Shown here piece by piece: positions 46,636-55,940 of a stretch of 64,000 nt of DNA. This stretch comes from Streptomyces cynarae (GTDB taxonomy: Bacteria; Actinomycetota; Actinomycetes; Streptomycetales; Streptomycetaceae). The stretch covers positions 5,734,001 to 5,798,000 of the forward strand of contig NZ_CP106793.1 in NCBI RefSeq assembly GCF_025642135.1. The letters run 5' to 3'. Each line of letters opens with the position of its first letter. Position 1 is the first letter of the stretch. The notes below the pieces were generated by a model that made no database searches, was not told where the DNA came from, and was given only the letters and a program-made list of their open reading frames with translations. The translations under genes were made by a program, and so were the position numbers.

Positions 46636-46770
46636 GGTGTGCAGCGTACCTACTGGGCGGTACTCGGCCCTAGCCGGGTAGGGATCGGGTAAGAGGGCGG
46701 GAGTGGTCTTGGGCACAGAGGGGCCGAAGGCGTCGGCCGCGGCGGCCGGGGCGAGGGCTACCCTTCAGGG

Positions 46771-47223
46771 GTGAGCGCTGAGCAGAACCCCACTCCTGAG
46801 ACCCGCGAAGTCGGGCCCCGCCCCACGCGGCTGACCGCCGCGGCGGCCCTGGCCGGCCTGGAGGGGCTGGCCCTGGTCGCGGGCGGCGTCTGGACGCTCG
46901 TCCTCGGCCTCACGGGCTCGCCGGACGACCGTCAGCAGGCCGTCACTCTCGGCATCACCCTGATCGTGCTCGCGCTGCTCCCCCTGCTGGCCGCGCGGGG
47001 TCTGCTGCTGCGGCGCGGCTGGAGCCGGGGCCCCGCCGTCATCACCCAGATCATGGCGCTGCCGGTGGCGTACAACCTGCTCCGCGCCGACAGCGTCGCG
47101 ATCCCGGTCGGCATCGTGCTCGCGATCGTCGCGGTGACGGCCCTGGTGCTCCTCGTGAACCCGGCGACGACGCAGGCCCTCGGAATCCGAGGGCCCGGCC
47201 GCGCGGAAGAGCCGAAGCGGTAG
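46771..47223 (+). CDS. Four-helix membrane protein of unknown function
   Basis: 150 residues. Four hydrophobic helices (AAAALAGLEGLALVAGGVWTL, QAVTLGITLIVLALLPLLAA, AVITQIMALPVAYNLL, AIPVGIVLAIVAVTALVLLV) with a short charged tail. The start is GTG 46771. TACCCT (46759-46764) is six bases ahead and GGGG just before it, so the message could be leaderless. From memory this type of small integral membrane protein occurs across Streptomyces at this position; role unknown. Confidence 0.8.
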   Translation: MSAEQNPTPETREVGPRPTRLTAAAALAGLEGLALVAGGVWTLVLGLTGSPDDRQQAVTLGITLIVLALLPLLAARGLLLRRGWSRGPAVITQIMALPVAYNLLRADSVAIPVGIVLAIVAVTALVLLVNPATTQALGIRGPGRAEEPKR

Positions 47224-47329
47224 ATGGCGTCCGGCTCCGCGGAGGAGCCGAAGCGGTGGCCAGGCGTCCAAGAGCCGGCCGGCGTCCAGCCCCGCGAAGC
47301 AGCCGGAGAGTAGCCGACGTCCAGCCGTG

Positions 47330-47359
47330 TCGTGCTCGGCGTCGCGACGCCGAGCACGA
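47330..47359. terminator. 30-base perfect palindrome in the gap before sigH
   Basis: TCGTGCTCGGCGTC and its complement meet around GC. It is a strong bidirectional terminator in the 310-base gap 47224-47533. The gap also carries a near-copy of the preceding gene's end (GCGGA(A/G)GAGCCGAAGCGGT at about 47203 and 47240). Confidence 0.85.
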
Positions 47360-47533
47360 GACAGCGCCTGATTTCCCTGCCCGACGACACCAGCGACAGG
47401 AGCGACCCGCCGACACCGCCGACACCGGCGACATCGCGGCCGTCGCCGCCCTTCCGGGCGCCGAGCCGACGCGAGGGTGGGGCACCGGCCGTCGGCGGGG
47501 CGCCGCCGACCGGCAGCCCCGCGTGCCGCCGTC

Positions 47534-48634
47534 CTACTCCTCCACCAGCAGCTTGTCCCGCAGCTGGGCCAGCGTCCGCGCCAGCAGACGCGAGACGTGC
47601 ATCTGCGAGATGCCGACCTCCTGCGCGATCTGCGACTGGGTCATGTTGCCGAAGAAGCGCAGCAGCAGGATCCGCTTCTCCCGCGGAGGAAGGTCCTCCA
47701 GCAGCGGCTTGAGCGACTCGCGGTACTCGACGCCCTCCAGCGCCTCGTCCTCCGCGCCGAGCGTGTCCGCGACCGCCGGGGACTCGTCGTCCGTGTCGGG
47801 GACGTCCAGGGACAGCGTCGAGTACGCGTTGGCGGACTCCAGGCCCTCCAGGACCTCCTCCTCCGAGATGGCCAGCTTCTCGGCCAGTTCATGGACCGTC
47901 GGAGAGCGGCCGTGCTGCTGGGACAGCTCGGCCGTGGCCGTGGTCAGGGCCAGGCGCAGCTCCTGCAGGCGCCGCGGCACCCGCACAGCCCAGCCCTTGT
48001 CGCGGAAGTGCCGCTTGATCTCGCCGACGACCGTCGGGGTCGCGTAGGTCGAGAACTCGACGCCCCGCTCCGGGTCGAAGCGGTCGACCGACTTGATCAG
48101 CCCGATGGTGGCGACCTGGGTCAGATCGTCCAGCGGCTCGCCGCGGTTGCGGAAGCGGCGCGCGAGGTGCTCGACGAGCGGCAGGTGCATACGGACCAGC
48201 TTGTTGCGCAGCTCGGCGTACTCCGGGCTGCCTTCCTTCAGCTTGCGCAGTTCGACGAACATCGCCCGCGCGCCGCTGCGGTCCTGTGGGTCGTGCTGTG
48301 CGCCGACCGGCACACCCTGCTCAGCGTTTCGCTCGTGCTCGCTCATCGTCCCGCCCGTCGTCCGCCGCCCTCCGGAGGACGTGCCCGTGGCTCCGCCTGC
48401 ATCCCGTCGTGCGCCGCCCCGGACGGAGAGCGCCTCGTCCGCTCCGGCCGGACCCGTCTGCACGGGTGCCATGACCGCCGACGCCTGGCCCTCCGGGTGC
48501 GGACGGGCCTGCTCGGGGATGCCGTCCACGCCTTCCGCCATGCGCGGCGGCCCACCCGGGCCACCCGCGCTCCCGGCGGAGAACTTCCGTGTGCCGCGCT
48601 CTTCGTCCCGCACCGGCCCGTCCCCGTTCGTCAC
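47534..48634 (-). CDS. sigH: Stress sigma factor SigH (SigB/SigF type), long form
   Basis: 366 residues from the GTG 48634 start, which overlaps the anti-sigma stop. The first 95 residues are low complexity and Arg/Gly/Pro-rich. Internal starts ATG 48472 (MAPVQTG) and ATG 48346 (MSEHERN) fit shorter products; S. coelicolor makes several SigH forms, including N-terminally processed ones. Sigma-70 group 3 regions: region 2 (LRNKLVRMHLPLVEHLARRF, DLTQVATIGLIKSVDRFD), region 3 (PRRLQELRLAL) and region 4 (LPPREKRILLLRFFGNMTQSQIAQEVGISQMHVSRLLA). Osmotic and developmental stress sigma factor. Confidence 0.93.
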   Translation of the reverse strand: MTNGDGPVRDEERGTRKFSAGSAGGPGGPPRMAEGVDGIPEQARPHPEGQASAVMAPVQTGPAGADEALSVRGGARRDAGGATGTSSGGRRTTGGTMSEHERNAEQGVPVGAQHDPQDRSGARAMFVELRKLKEGSPEYAELRNKLVRMHLPLVEHLARRFRNRGEPLDDLTQVATIGLIKSVDRFDPERGVEFSTYATPTVVGEIKRHFRDKGWAVRVPRRLQELRLALTTATAELSQQHGRSPTVHELAEKLAISEEEVLEGLESANAYSTLSLDVPDTDDESPAVADTLGAEDEALEGVEYRESLKPLLEDLPPREKRILLLRFFGNMTQSQIAQEVGISQMHVSRLLARTLAQLRDKLLVEE

Positions 48635-49044
48635 GCCGGCCCGGGTCCCGCGCCGCGCTGTTTGTAGAGGCTGATGGACACGGTCTTGTCGTCGGAGACC
48701 GCGGAGGAGACCTTGCCGGCCAGGGCCGACAGGACCGTCCAGGCGAAAGTGTCCCGCGAGGGGGCATGGCCGTCCGTGGTCGGGGCCGCGACCGTGACCT
48801 CCAGCGAGTCGTCGATGAGCCGGAAGACACAGCTGAGCACCGAGCCGGGCACGGCCTGCTGCAGCAGGATCGCGCAGGCCTCGTCGACCGCGATGCGCAG
48901 GTCCTCGATCTCGTCGAGGGTGAAGTCCAAACGGGCCGCGAGACCGGCCGTGGCCGTGCGCAGCACCGACAGGTAGGCACCCGCAGCCGGCAGCCGGACT
49001 TCCACGAAGTCCTGGGTCGCGGGCTCGCCTGCGATCTGGGACAC
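48631..49044 (-). CDS. prsH: RsbW-like anti-sigma factor for SigH
   Basis: 137 residues. The ATP-binding GHKL fold of SpoIIAB/RsbW is visible: N-box region DLRIAVDEACAILLQQA, later FAWTVLSALAG. GTG 49044 has GGAGG five bases upstream, which decides among three nearby in-frame starts. It overlaps sigH by four bases. S. coelicolor names are PrsH or UshX. It should hold SigH until an anti-anti-sigma (BldG-type) releases it. Confidence 0.92.
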   Translation of the reverse strand: MSQIAGEPATQDFVEVRLPAAGAYLSVLRTATAGLAARLDFTLDEIEDLRIAVDEACAILLQQAVPGSVLSCVFRLIDDSLEVTVAAPTTDGHAPSRDTFAWTVLSALAGKVSSAVSDDKTVSISLYKQRGAGPGPA

Positions 49045-49317
49045 CCTCACCTCCAAGGTGGTACAAGCTGTTTCGGGGGCCGAGGGTTGCCCCCGGGGTA
49101 ACGCCCCTCGTGGTTCAGCGGTGACGCTATCGCGCTCTCAACGTACCTGTCCCCGGGACCCCGACCCCTTGCTGTCACTCATAGTAAACCCATGTATACG
49201 CACAGTGGCTAGGGGTCTGGTGGAACCAATCGGGAAGAGCACGCGCCGCTTTGACGTACCCGGACGTCAGACCGGCGAACCGTCCGGGTCCAGGGTCACA
49301 CGCGCGCCGGCCCAGGG

Positions 49318-49578
49318 TCACACGAGTACATGGTCGACGAAGCACCAGCGCCACTTCTCACCCGGTTCGAAAGTGCGCATCACCGGGTGGCCGCTGGCCT
49401 CGTGGTGCGCCGTGGCGTGCCGAAGGGGCGAGGAGTCGCAGCAGCCCACGTGTCCACACTCCAGGCACAGCCGCAGTTGCACCGGGTGCGTACCGGCGGC
49501 GAGGCACTCCAGGCAGGTCTCGCTCTGGGGCTTGGGCTCGGGGTCCGGCAGCGCGTCGCCGTGCGTGCACTGTTTCAT
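49318..49578 (-). CDS. UBP-type zinc finger domain protein
   Basis: 86 residues, nearly all one ZnF-UBP domain. Cys and His pattern: CTHGDAL, CLECLAAGTHPVQLRLCLECGHVGCCD, ATAHHEASGHPVM, FEPGEKWRWCFVDH. In eukaryotes this fold binds the ubiquitin C-terminus. Actinobacterial versions are small free-standing proteins that may bind C-terminal diglycine tags or other ligands. Start ATG 49578. Divergent from the Na+/H+ antiporter gene; no functional link is known. Confidence 0.85.
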   Translation of the reverse strand: MKQCTHGDALPDPEPKPQSETCLECLAAGTHPVQLRLCLECGHVGCCDSSPLRHATAHHEASGHPVMRTFEPGEKWRWCFVDHVLV

Positions 49579-49640
49579 GATGGCCAGATTACGACGGGTC
49601 CGCGGGAAGCGGCGCGGAAAAAGAGGGCGGGCGGAAGACG

Positions 49641-51235
49641 ATGAACGTGGTGCCACTGCTGTTGTTGGTCGCCGGTAGCGCGGCCGTCGCCGGGGCGGCG
49701 CGCCGGACCCCGGTGCGGCGCCGCTGCTGCTGGTCGCCGTGGGGCTCGCGGTCTCGTACCTGCCAGGGGTGCCCGAGTACACCCTCGACCCCGAGATCGT
49801 CCTGCCGCTGGTGCTGCCCCCGCTGCTGTACACGGCGGCCACCGACAGCTCTTACCTGGACCTGAGGGCGCAGATGCGGCCGGTCGCCCTGCTGTCCGTC
49901 GGGTACGTGCTCTTCGCGACGCTCGCCGTGGGCTGGGCGACGTATCTGATCGTGCCGGGCCTGCCGCTGACGGCGGCGCTGGTCCTTGGTGCGGTGGTCG
50001 CGCCGCCGGACGCGGTCGCGGCGACGGCGGTCGCCCGCCGGGTGGGCCTGCCCTCGCGGATCACCACGATCCTGCAGGGGGAGTCGCTGGTGAACGACGC
50101 GACCGCGATCACCGCGTACAAGGTGGCGCTGGCCGCGGCGGTCGGCGAAGGCGCGACCTGGTCGGGCGGCGTGCGGGAGTTCCTGCTCGCGGCGGTCGGC
50201 GGTGTGGTGATCGGTCTGCTGCTGATGATGCCGATCCACTGGCTGCGCACCCACCTGAAGGAGGCGCTGCTGCAGAACACGCTCTCCTTGTTGATCCCGT
50301 TCGTCGCCTACGGCGTCGCGGAATGGGTGCACGCCTCCGGTGTCCTCGCCGTGGTCGTCGTCGCCCTCTACCTCGGCTACCACAACTATCAGGTCGACTT
50401 CGCGACCCGGCTCCAGGAGGAGGCGGTCTGGAAGATGGTCGCGTTCGTGCTGGAGTCGGCGGTGTTCGCGCTCATCGGACTGCAGCTGCCGGTCGTCCTC
50501 AGGGGGCTCGGTCCTTACGAGGGCACGCGCGCGGCCTGGTACGCGGTGGCCGTGTTCCTGGTGGTCGTCGTGTCCCGGTTCGTCTGGGTGTACCCGGCGA
50601 CCTTCCTGCCGCGTGCGCTCTTCGGGCGCATCCGGGAGCGCGAGGACAACCCGACGTGGAAGGGGCCGTTGATCATCGGCTGGGCGGGGATGAGGGGGGT
50701 CGTGTCACTCGCGATCGCCTTTTCGATCCCGCGCACCGTGCACGGCGGCGGCCCGTTCCCCGACCGCAACCTGGTCCTCTTCCTGACCTTCACGACGGTG
50801 ATCGGCACTCTGGTGGTGCAGGGACTGAGCCTGCCACCGATCATCCGGCTGCTGCGCCTGCCGGGGCGTGACCCCCAGGCGGAGACGCTCGCGGAGGCGA
50901 ACGCGCAGGCACAGGCGTCCCGGGCCGCCGAGCAGCGCCTCGAGGAACTCCTGGAGGACGAGCGCAACGCACTGCCGCCGCCACTGGCCGACCGGCTCCG
51001 CACCGTCCTGGAGCGCCGCCGCAACGCTGTCTGGGAGCGGCTCGGCTCGGTGAACCCGGTGACGGGCGAAACGGTCGACGACACCTACCGGCGGCTGTCC
51101 CGCGAGATGATCGGCGCCGAGCGGGAGGTCTTCGTCAAGCTCCGCAACCACCGCTACATCGACGACGAGATGCTCCGCACCCTGCTGCGCCGCCTGGACC
51201 TGGAGGAGGCGGCGGCGTACCGGGAGACGACGTGA
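49641..51235 (+). pseudogene. CPA1-family Na+/H+ antiporter gene with frameshift near 49700
   Basis: ATG 49641 codes a helix start (VVPLLLLVAGSAAVAGAA) that runs out of frame at about 49706. The frame used from GAAPLLLVAVGLAVSYLPG onward is -1, so one base is missing between about 49697 and 49715. The rest is complete: conserved VAPPDAVAATAVARRV, GESLVNDATAITAYKVAL, ten further helices, and an acidic cytoplasmic tail (AQASRAAEQRLEELLEDE) ending YRETT. It exchanges Na+ or K+ for H+. Some annotators may start at ATG 49739 instead. Sequencing error is possible. Confidence 0.85.
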
Positions 51236-51259
51236 GCCCCGGGCCGGGTCAGGGCTCCC

Positions 51260-52189
51260 TTAGGGGAAGGGGCGACCCGTGATCACGGCCGCCACCGTCG
51301 TCCCCCTCGGGAACGCCCCCTCCCGGGTCAGCGTGACCAGCCCGTACAGCAGCTTGGCGACATAAAGACGTTCCACCGGCAGGCCGTGGCGGGAGGCGAA
51401 GTCCGTCGCGAAGGCTTCGAGTTCGGGTGTGGTGCGGGCGTACCCGCCGAAGTGGAAGCGGTCGTCGAGGGACCAGGTGCCGCGGCGGGCGCCGAAGGCG
51501 CGGGTCTGCAGGGCGGTCACCTCGGCGGTCAGGAAGCCCCCCTTCAGGACGGGGATGCCCAGGGCCCGCTGGCCGGGGGCCAGGCCGGCCGCGAGGCCCG
51601 CCAGCGTGCCGCCGGTGCCGCAGGCCACGGCGACCACGTCCGCGCGGCCGCGCAGCTCCTCACCGAGCGCGCGGCAGCCGCGCACGGCGAGGGAGTTGCT
51701 CCCGCCCTCCGGAACCACGTACGCCTCCTCGGCGTCCGCCGCCCGCAGGATGCCGGTCAGCGTCTCCCGCTCCGCCTTGTGGCGATACATCGACCTGTCG
51801 ATGAAGTGCAGTCGCATGCCGTCGGCGCTGCACCGGGCCAGGGAGGGGTTGAGCGGGCGGTCGGCAAGCTCCTCGCCGCGGACCACTCCGATCGTCTCCA
51901 GCCCCAGCAGTCGGCCCGCCGCGGCCGTGGCCCGCAGATGGTTGGAGTACGCGCCCCCGAAGGTGAGCAGGGGGCGGGCTGCCGCGGCCCGCAGGTTGGG
52001 GGCGAGCTTGCGCCACTTGTTGCCGACCAGGTCCGGGTGGATCAGGTCGTCGCGCTTGAGCAGCAGCCGCACGCCGTACCGCGTGAACCGGTCGTCCACG
52101 ACCTCCTGCAGCGGCGACGGCAGGCGCGGGCGCAGCGCGGTCGCCGGGTCGGGCGTTTCGCGCTCGTTTCGCGCGTCATTGCTGGTCAC
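51260..52189 (-). CDS. PLP-dependent ACC deaminase/D-cysteine desulfhydrase family enzyme
   Basis: 309 residues, fold-type II PLP enzyme. The PLP lysine lies in LVGNKWRKLAPNL. Other family blocks are TFGGAYSNHLRATAAAGRLLG, the Gly-rich phosphate loop CGTGGTLAGLA, and YVVPEGGSNSLAVRG. Either ACC deaminase or D-cysteine desulfhydrase activity fits. GTG 52189 is a plausible start; longer frames to 52459 cross the intergenic region. Divergent from eshA. Confidence 0.85.
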   Translation of the reverse strand: MTSNDARNERETPDPATALRPRLPSPLQEVVDDRFTRYGVRLLLKRDDLIHPDLVGNKWRKLAPNLRAAAARPLLTFGGAYSNHLRATAAAGRLLGLETIGVVRGEELADRPLNPSLARCSADGMRLHFIDRSMYRHKAERETLTGILRAADAEEAYVVPEGGSNSLAVRGCRALGEELRGRADVVAVACGTGGTLAGLAAGLAPGQRALGIPVLKGGFLTAEVTALQTRAFGARRGTWSLDDRFHFGGYARTTPELEAFATDFASRHGLPVERLYVAKLLYGLVTLTREGAFPRGTTVAAVITGRPFP

Positions 52190-52359
52190 TGAGCCATTGT
52201 CGAACACCGGCCACCGGTCGGGGGTGCTGGGAAACCCGCGCTCAAGTGCCCAGCGCAGAAGTGATCCATTCCCGCTCTTTCGTGTAATGGTGCGACCACG
52301 TTGCGTGATGGAAGGCTTGCCCTCGCAGATCGGATGCATGACCGGGAGGGGCATTACCA

Positions 52360-53766
52360 ATGTCGGTAGGCGAAGAGGTCCGCGCCGAGGAGAACAGGCC
52401 GCAGCAGAGCCTCGGCACCGCGGCGGCGCGGAACCTGGCCACCACCACCAAGTCCGCACCCCAGATGCAGGAGATCAGCTCACGGTGGCTGCTGCGCACG
52501 CTGCCGTGGGTGAACGTGCAGGGTGGCACGTACCGGGTCAACCGCCGCCTGACCTACGCGGTGGGCGACGGCCGTGTGACCTTCGTGAAGACCGGTGACC
52601 AGGTCGCGGTCATTCCCGCGGAGCTGGGCGAGCTGCCCGCCCTGCGGGCGTACGACGACCTGGACGTGCTCGGCGAACTCGCCCAGCGCTGCCAGCAGCG
52701 CAGGTTCGCACCGGGGGACGTGCTCGCCGAGTTCGGCAGTCAGGCCGACGAGGTTTTCCTGCTCGCGCACGGCAAGGTGGAGAAGATCGGCACGGGTCCC
52801 TACGGGGACGACGCGGTGCTCGGCGTCCTCGCCGACGGCGCCTACTTCGGCGACCAGGCGCTGCTCGACCCGGACGCCATCTGGGAGTACACGGCCCGCG
52901 CGGTCACCACCTGCACGGTGCTCGCCCTGCCCCGCCGGGACGTCGACCAGATCGCGGAGCGGGCCCAGTCGCTGCGCGACCACCTCCACCGGCAGCGCTC
53001 GATCCCCGCCCAGAGCACCAACAAGTACGGCGAGAAGGCGATCGACCTCGCCGCCGGCCACACCGGTGAGCCGGAGATCCCGCACACCTTCGTCGACTAC
53101 GAGGCATCGCCCCGCGAGTACGAGCTGAGCATCGCCCAGACAGTCCTGCGCATCCACACGCGCGTGGCCGACCTCTACAACCAGCCGATGAACCAGACCG
53201 AGCACCAGCTCCGGCTGACGGTCGAGGCACTCAAGGAGCGCCAGGAGCACGAGCTCATCAACAACCCCGACTTCGGGCTCCTCAGCAACTGCGAGTACGA
53301 CCAGCGGCTGCAGCCGCACGACGGCGTGCCGAGCCCCGACGACATGGACGAGCTGCTCAGCAGGCGGCGCGGCACCAAGCTGTTCCTCGCCCATCCACGT
53401 GCGATCTCCGCGTTCGGCCGCGAACTCAACAAGCGCGGACTCGTCCCGGAGACCATCGACATCGGGGGCAACCGCATCCCCACCTGGCGCGGGGTGCCGA
53501 TCTACCCGTGCAACAAGATCCCGGTCACCGAGGCCCGCACGACCTCGATCATCGCCATGCGTACCGGGGAGGAGGACCAGGGCGTCATCGGACTCCGTCA
53601 GTCCGGTATCCCCGACGAGATCGAACCGAGCCTGTCGGTGCGGTTCATGGGCATCAACGAGCAGGCGATCATCAGCTATCTCGTGACGGCGTACTACTCG
53701 GCCGCCGTCCTGGTCCCGGACGCGCTGGGGGTCCTGGAGAACGTCGAGATCGGCCGCTGGAGGTGA
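52360..53766 (+). CDS. eshA: EshA, family 2B encapsulin shell protein with inserted cNMP-binding-like domain
   Basis: 468 residues. EshA is a late-growth protein of streptomycetes. The C-terminal part (about 245-468) looks like the SrpI/family 2 encapsulin HK97 fold: [32 protein letters not shown]-type [27 protein letters not shown], and [29 protein letters not shown]. An N-arm and E-loop-like part (about 35-90) comes first. A CAP-like domain sits between (about 95-215). Its phosphate cassette ([19 protein letters not shown]) lacks the usual Arg. GGGAGGGG lies 11 bases before ATG 52360. A polyprenyl diphosphate synthase follows, a known cargo class. The shell role is inferred from family. Confidence 0.93.
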   Translation: MSVGEEVRAEENRPQQSLGTAAARNLATTTKSAPQMQEISSRWLLRTLPWVNVQGGTYRVNRRLTYAVGDGRVTFVKTGDQVAVIPAELGELPALRAYDDLDVLGELAQRCQQRRFAPGDVLAEFGSQADEVFLLAHGKVEKIGTGPYGDDAVLGVLADGAYFGDQALLDPDAIWEYTARAVTTCTVLALPRRDVDQIAERAQSLRDHLHRQRSIPAQSTNKYGEKAIDLAAGHTGEPEIPHTFVDYEASPREYELSIAQTVLRIHTRVADLYNQPMNQTEHQLRLTVEALKERQEHELINNPDFGLLSNCEYDQRLQPHDGVPSPDDMDELLSRRRGTKLFLAHPRAISAFGRELNKRGLVPETIDIGGNRIPTWRGVPIYPCNKIPVTEARTTSIIAMRTGEEDQGVIGLRQSGIPDEIEPSLSVRFMGINEQAIISYLVTAYYSAAVLVPDALGVLENVEIGRWR

Positions 53767-53919
53767 TGCTCTTCCTCGGCTCGCCCGCCTGTGGGGGAGC
53801 GTTCAAGCGCGGCCCAGAAACGGCACTCGGTGTTCCACCCGTCACCGTGGGTAGATCCTCCGGGTATGTGCCCAGCGGCAGCGGAAGCGTCACCCTCCGC
53901 AGACTTACGAGGCGGTTCC

Positions 53920-55044
53920 ATGAGTGAGTTCATGACGGAGCCGAAGCGGGGCCCGGCCCTCGCGCGGCGCGGCCCGGCCGGTATCCCGAGGCGGCGTGAC
54001 CCGCTCCCTGGCCGGCCGGCACCACCCGACGGACACGAGGCCGCGGCGATCCTGGAGCGTGCCCGCGCCACGGTCGACCCCGAGCTGCGCCGGGCCGTCG
54101 ACTCGCTGCCCGGCTCGATGCGCCGGATCGCGCGCTACCACTTCGGCTGGGAGCACGCGGACGGCACCCCGGCGACCGGCAATGCGGGCAAGGCGATACG
54201 GCCCGCGCTCGTGCTGACCGCCGTCCGGGCACTGGGCGGGCAGGAGTCGGCCGCCGTAGGGGCCGCCGCCGCGGTGGAACTCGTCCACAACTTCACGCTG
54301 CTGCACGACGATGTGATGGACCGGGACACCACCCGCAGGCACCGCCCCACCGCGTGGACCGTGTTCGGTGACGCCGACGCGATCCTCGCGGGAGACGCCC
54401 TGCAGGCGCTGGCCCTGCGGCTGCTCGCCGAGGACCCGCACCCGGCGTCGGGCGCGGCCGCCGCCCGGCTCGCGGACTGCGTCGTCGAGCTGTGCGCCGG
54501 GCAGCACGCGGACACGGCCATGGAGCGGTGCGGCCCCCACGAGGTCACCCTCGCGGAGGTGCTCGCCATGGCGGAGGCGAAGACGGGCGCCCTGCTCGGC
54601 TGTGCCTGTGCGCTCGGCGCGCTGTACGCGGGAGCGGACACGGCGGACGTGGAGGCGCTGGACGCGTTCGGCCGTGAGGCGGGGCTCGCCTTCCAGCTCA
54701 TCGACGACGTGATCGGCATCTGGGGCGACCCCAGCCGCACCGGCAAGCCGGCCGGCGCGGACCTCATGGCCCGCAAGAAGTCGCTGCCCGTGGTCGCCGC
54801 GCTCGCCTCCGGTACACCGGCGGCGACCGACCTCGCGGAGCTGTACGAGGGGCCGTACAGGGAAGGGGAGTTGGAACGCACCGTGCTCGCCGTCGAGCGG
54901 GCGGGCGGTCGTGACTGGGCGCAGTCGCAGGCGGCCGACCGGATGGGCCGGGCGATGCAGGAGCTGTCCCGCGCGGTTCCGGACCCGGACGCGGCGGGTG
55001 ATCTGCTGGCGCTGGCCGAGTTCGTCACCCGGCGCAGCACCTGA
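53920..55044 (+). CDS. Polyprenyl (geranylgeranyl-type) diphosphate synthase, probable EshA cargo
   Basis: 374 residues. Chain-elongating isoprenyl synthase: first Asp-rich motif LLHDDVMDRDTTRRHRP (DDVMD at 130-134), second in LIDDVIGIWGDP, plus GNAGKAIRPALVL and the Lys in ARKKSLPVVAAL. Product length is unproven; the GGPP class fits. Residues 1-40 (MSEFMTEPKRGPALARRG...) are Arg/Pro/Gly-rich, look disordered and lie before the first helix, as expected for a cargo-loading tail. GAGGCGG before ATG 53920 fixes the start; the ATG at 53791 is a spurious extension. It follows eshA by 153 bases. Confidence 0.9.
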   Translation: MSEFMTEPKRGPALARRGPAGIPRRRDPLPGRPAPPDGHEAAAILERARATVDPELRRAVDSLPGSMRRIARYHFGWEHADGTPATGNAGKAIRPALVLTAVRALGGQESAAVGAAAAVELVHNFTLLHDDVMDRDTTRRHRPTAWTVFGDADAILAGDALQALALRLLAEDPHPASGAAAARLADCVVELCAGQHADTAMERCGPHEVTLAEVLAMAEAKTGALLGCACALGALYAGADTADVEALDAFGREAGLAFQLIDDVIGIWGDPSRTGKPAGADLMARKKSLPVVAALASGTPAATDLAELYEGPYREGELERTVLAVERAGGRDWAQSQAADRMGRAMQELSRAVPDPDAAGDLLALAEFVTRRST

Positions 55045-55253
55045 CAGGCACCACCGCTGGACCCCGGAGACCCGGGCCCGCGCGGCTCCTGACCCTGCGC
55101 GGTCCCGGAGGCTCCGGCCCGGGGCGGCCTCCGCACCTCCCCACGATGTGCGGGGGCCCGCCCCTACCCACCCGCGTCGCCCCGGCCGATCGAGTTCCGG
55201 TTAGGCTGCAACCGCCGTACGGACAGGGCGAGTTGACGTGAAGGGGTGGGCTG

Positions 55254-55871
55254 ATGGGCGTGGCCATTCGGGCGGCTGACCGAGGCGACCGGGAGCTGGT
55301 CGTCCGTCTGCTGGACGATGCGTTCCAGAACGACCCGGTCAGCAGCTGGGTCTTCCCCGGCGAGGAGTACCGTCGCAGGACGCACCACCGGCTGATGGCC
55401 GCGTTCACCGACGTCGTGCTCGCCGAGGGACGCATCGACGTGACCGAGGACGGCACGGCGTGCGCGCTGTGGCTGTCCATACCCGCGGGTGACCACTCGG
55501 CGGACGGGGGCAAGGCCGGGGCGGAGACCGAGGGGGACGACGGGGCAAGGTTGCGCGAGGCCGTCGACCCGGAGAACGAGCGCGTGGAGCGGATTGCCCG
55601 GCTGATGGCCGAGGCGCACCCCGCGGACCGCGCCCACGAATACCTGTGGATGATCGGCGTGGCCCCCGGACACCAGGGCCAGGGCCTGGGCACCGCGCTC
55701 ATCCAGCACGTCCTCGACCGTTGCGACAGCGAGGGCCGGCCCGCCTATCTGGAGGCGAGCAGCGCCCGCAGCACCCGGCTTTACGAACGCCTCGGCTTCG
55801 CCCTCACCGGACGTACCCTGGACCTCCCGGACGGCCTGCGGATGTGGCCGATGTGGCGCGAGCCGCGCTGA
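55254..55871 (+). CDS. GNAT-family acetyltransferase
   Basis: 205 residues. Acetyl-CoA site: EYLWMIGVAPGHQGQGLGTALIQHVLDRC, then PAYLEASSARSTRLYERLGF. An acidic variable loop is in the middle (about 85-105). GGGG lies seven bases before ATG 55254, and TAGGCT (55202-55207) could be its -10. Resembles the toxin- or antibiotic-acetylating GNATs common in streptomycetes; acceptor unknown. Confidence 0.86.
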   Translation: MGVAIRAADRGDRELVVRLLDDAFQNDPVSSWVFPGEEYRRRTHHRLMAAFTDVVLAEGRIDVTEDGTACALWLSIPAGDHSADGGKAGAETEGDDGARLREAVDPENERVERIARLMAEAHPADRAHEYLWMIGVAPGHQGQGLGTALIQHVLDRCDSEGRPAYLEASSARSTRLYERLGFALTGRTLDLPDGLRMWPMWREPR

Positions 55872-55940
55872 AAGACCGCTGAATCCGGCGACGCGGTCGA
55901 CGGCGGGCGCACGCCCCCGGACCCGGCCTAGGCTGGAGGC

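Noticed and set aside
53791..53919. Longer start for the polyprenyl synthase
   Set aside because: No ribosome site; sequence crosses the intergenic region, and ATG 53920 has GAGGCGG.
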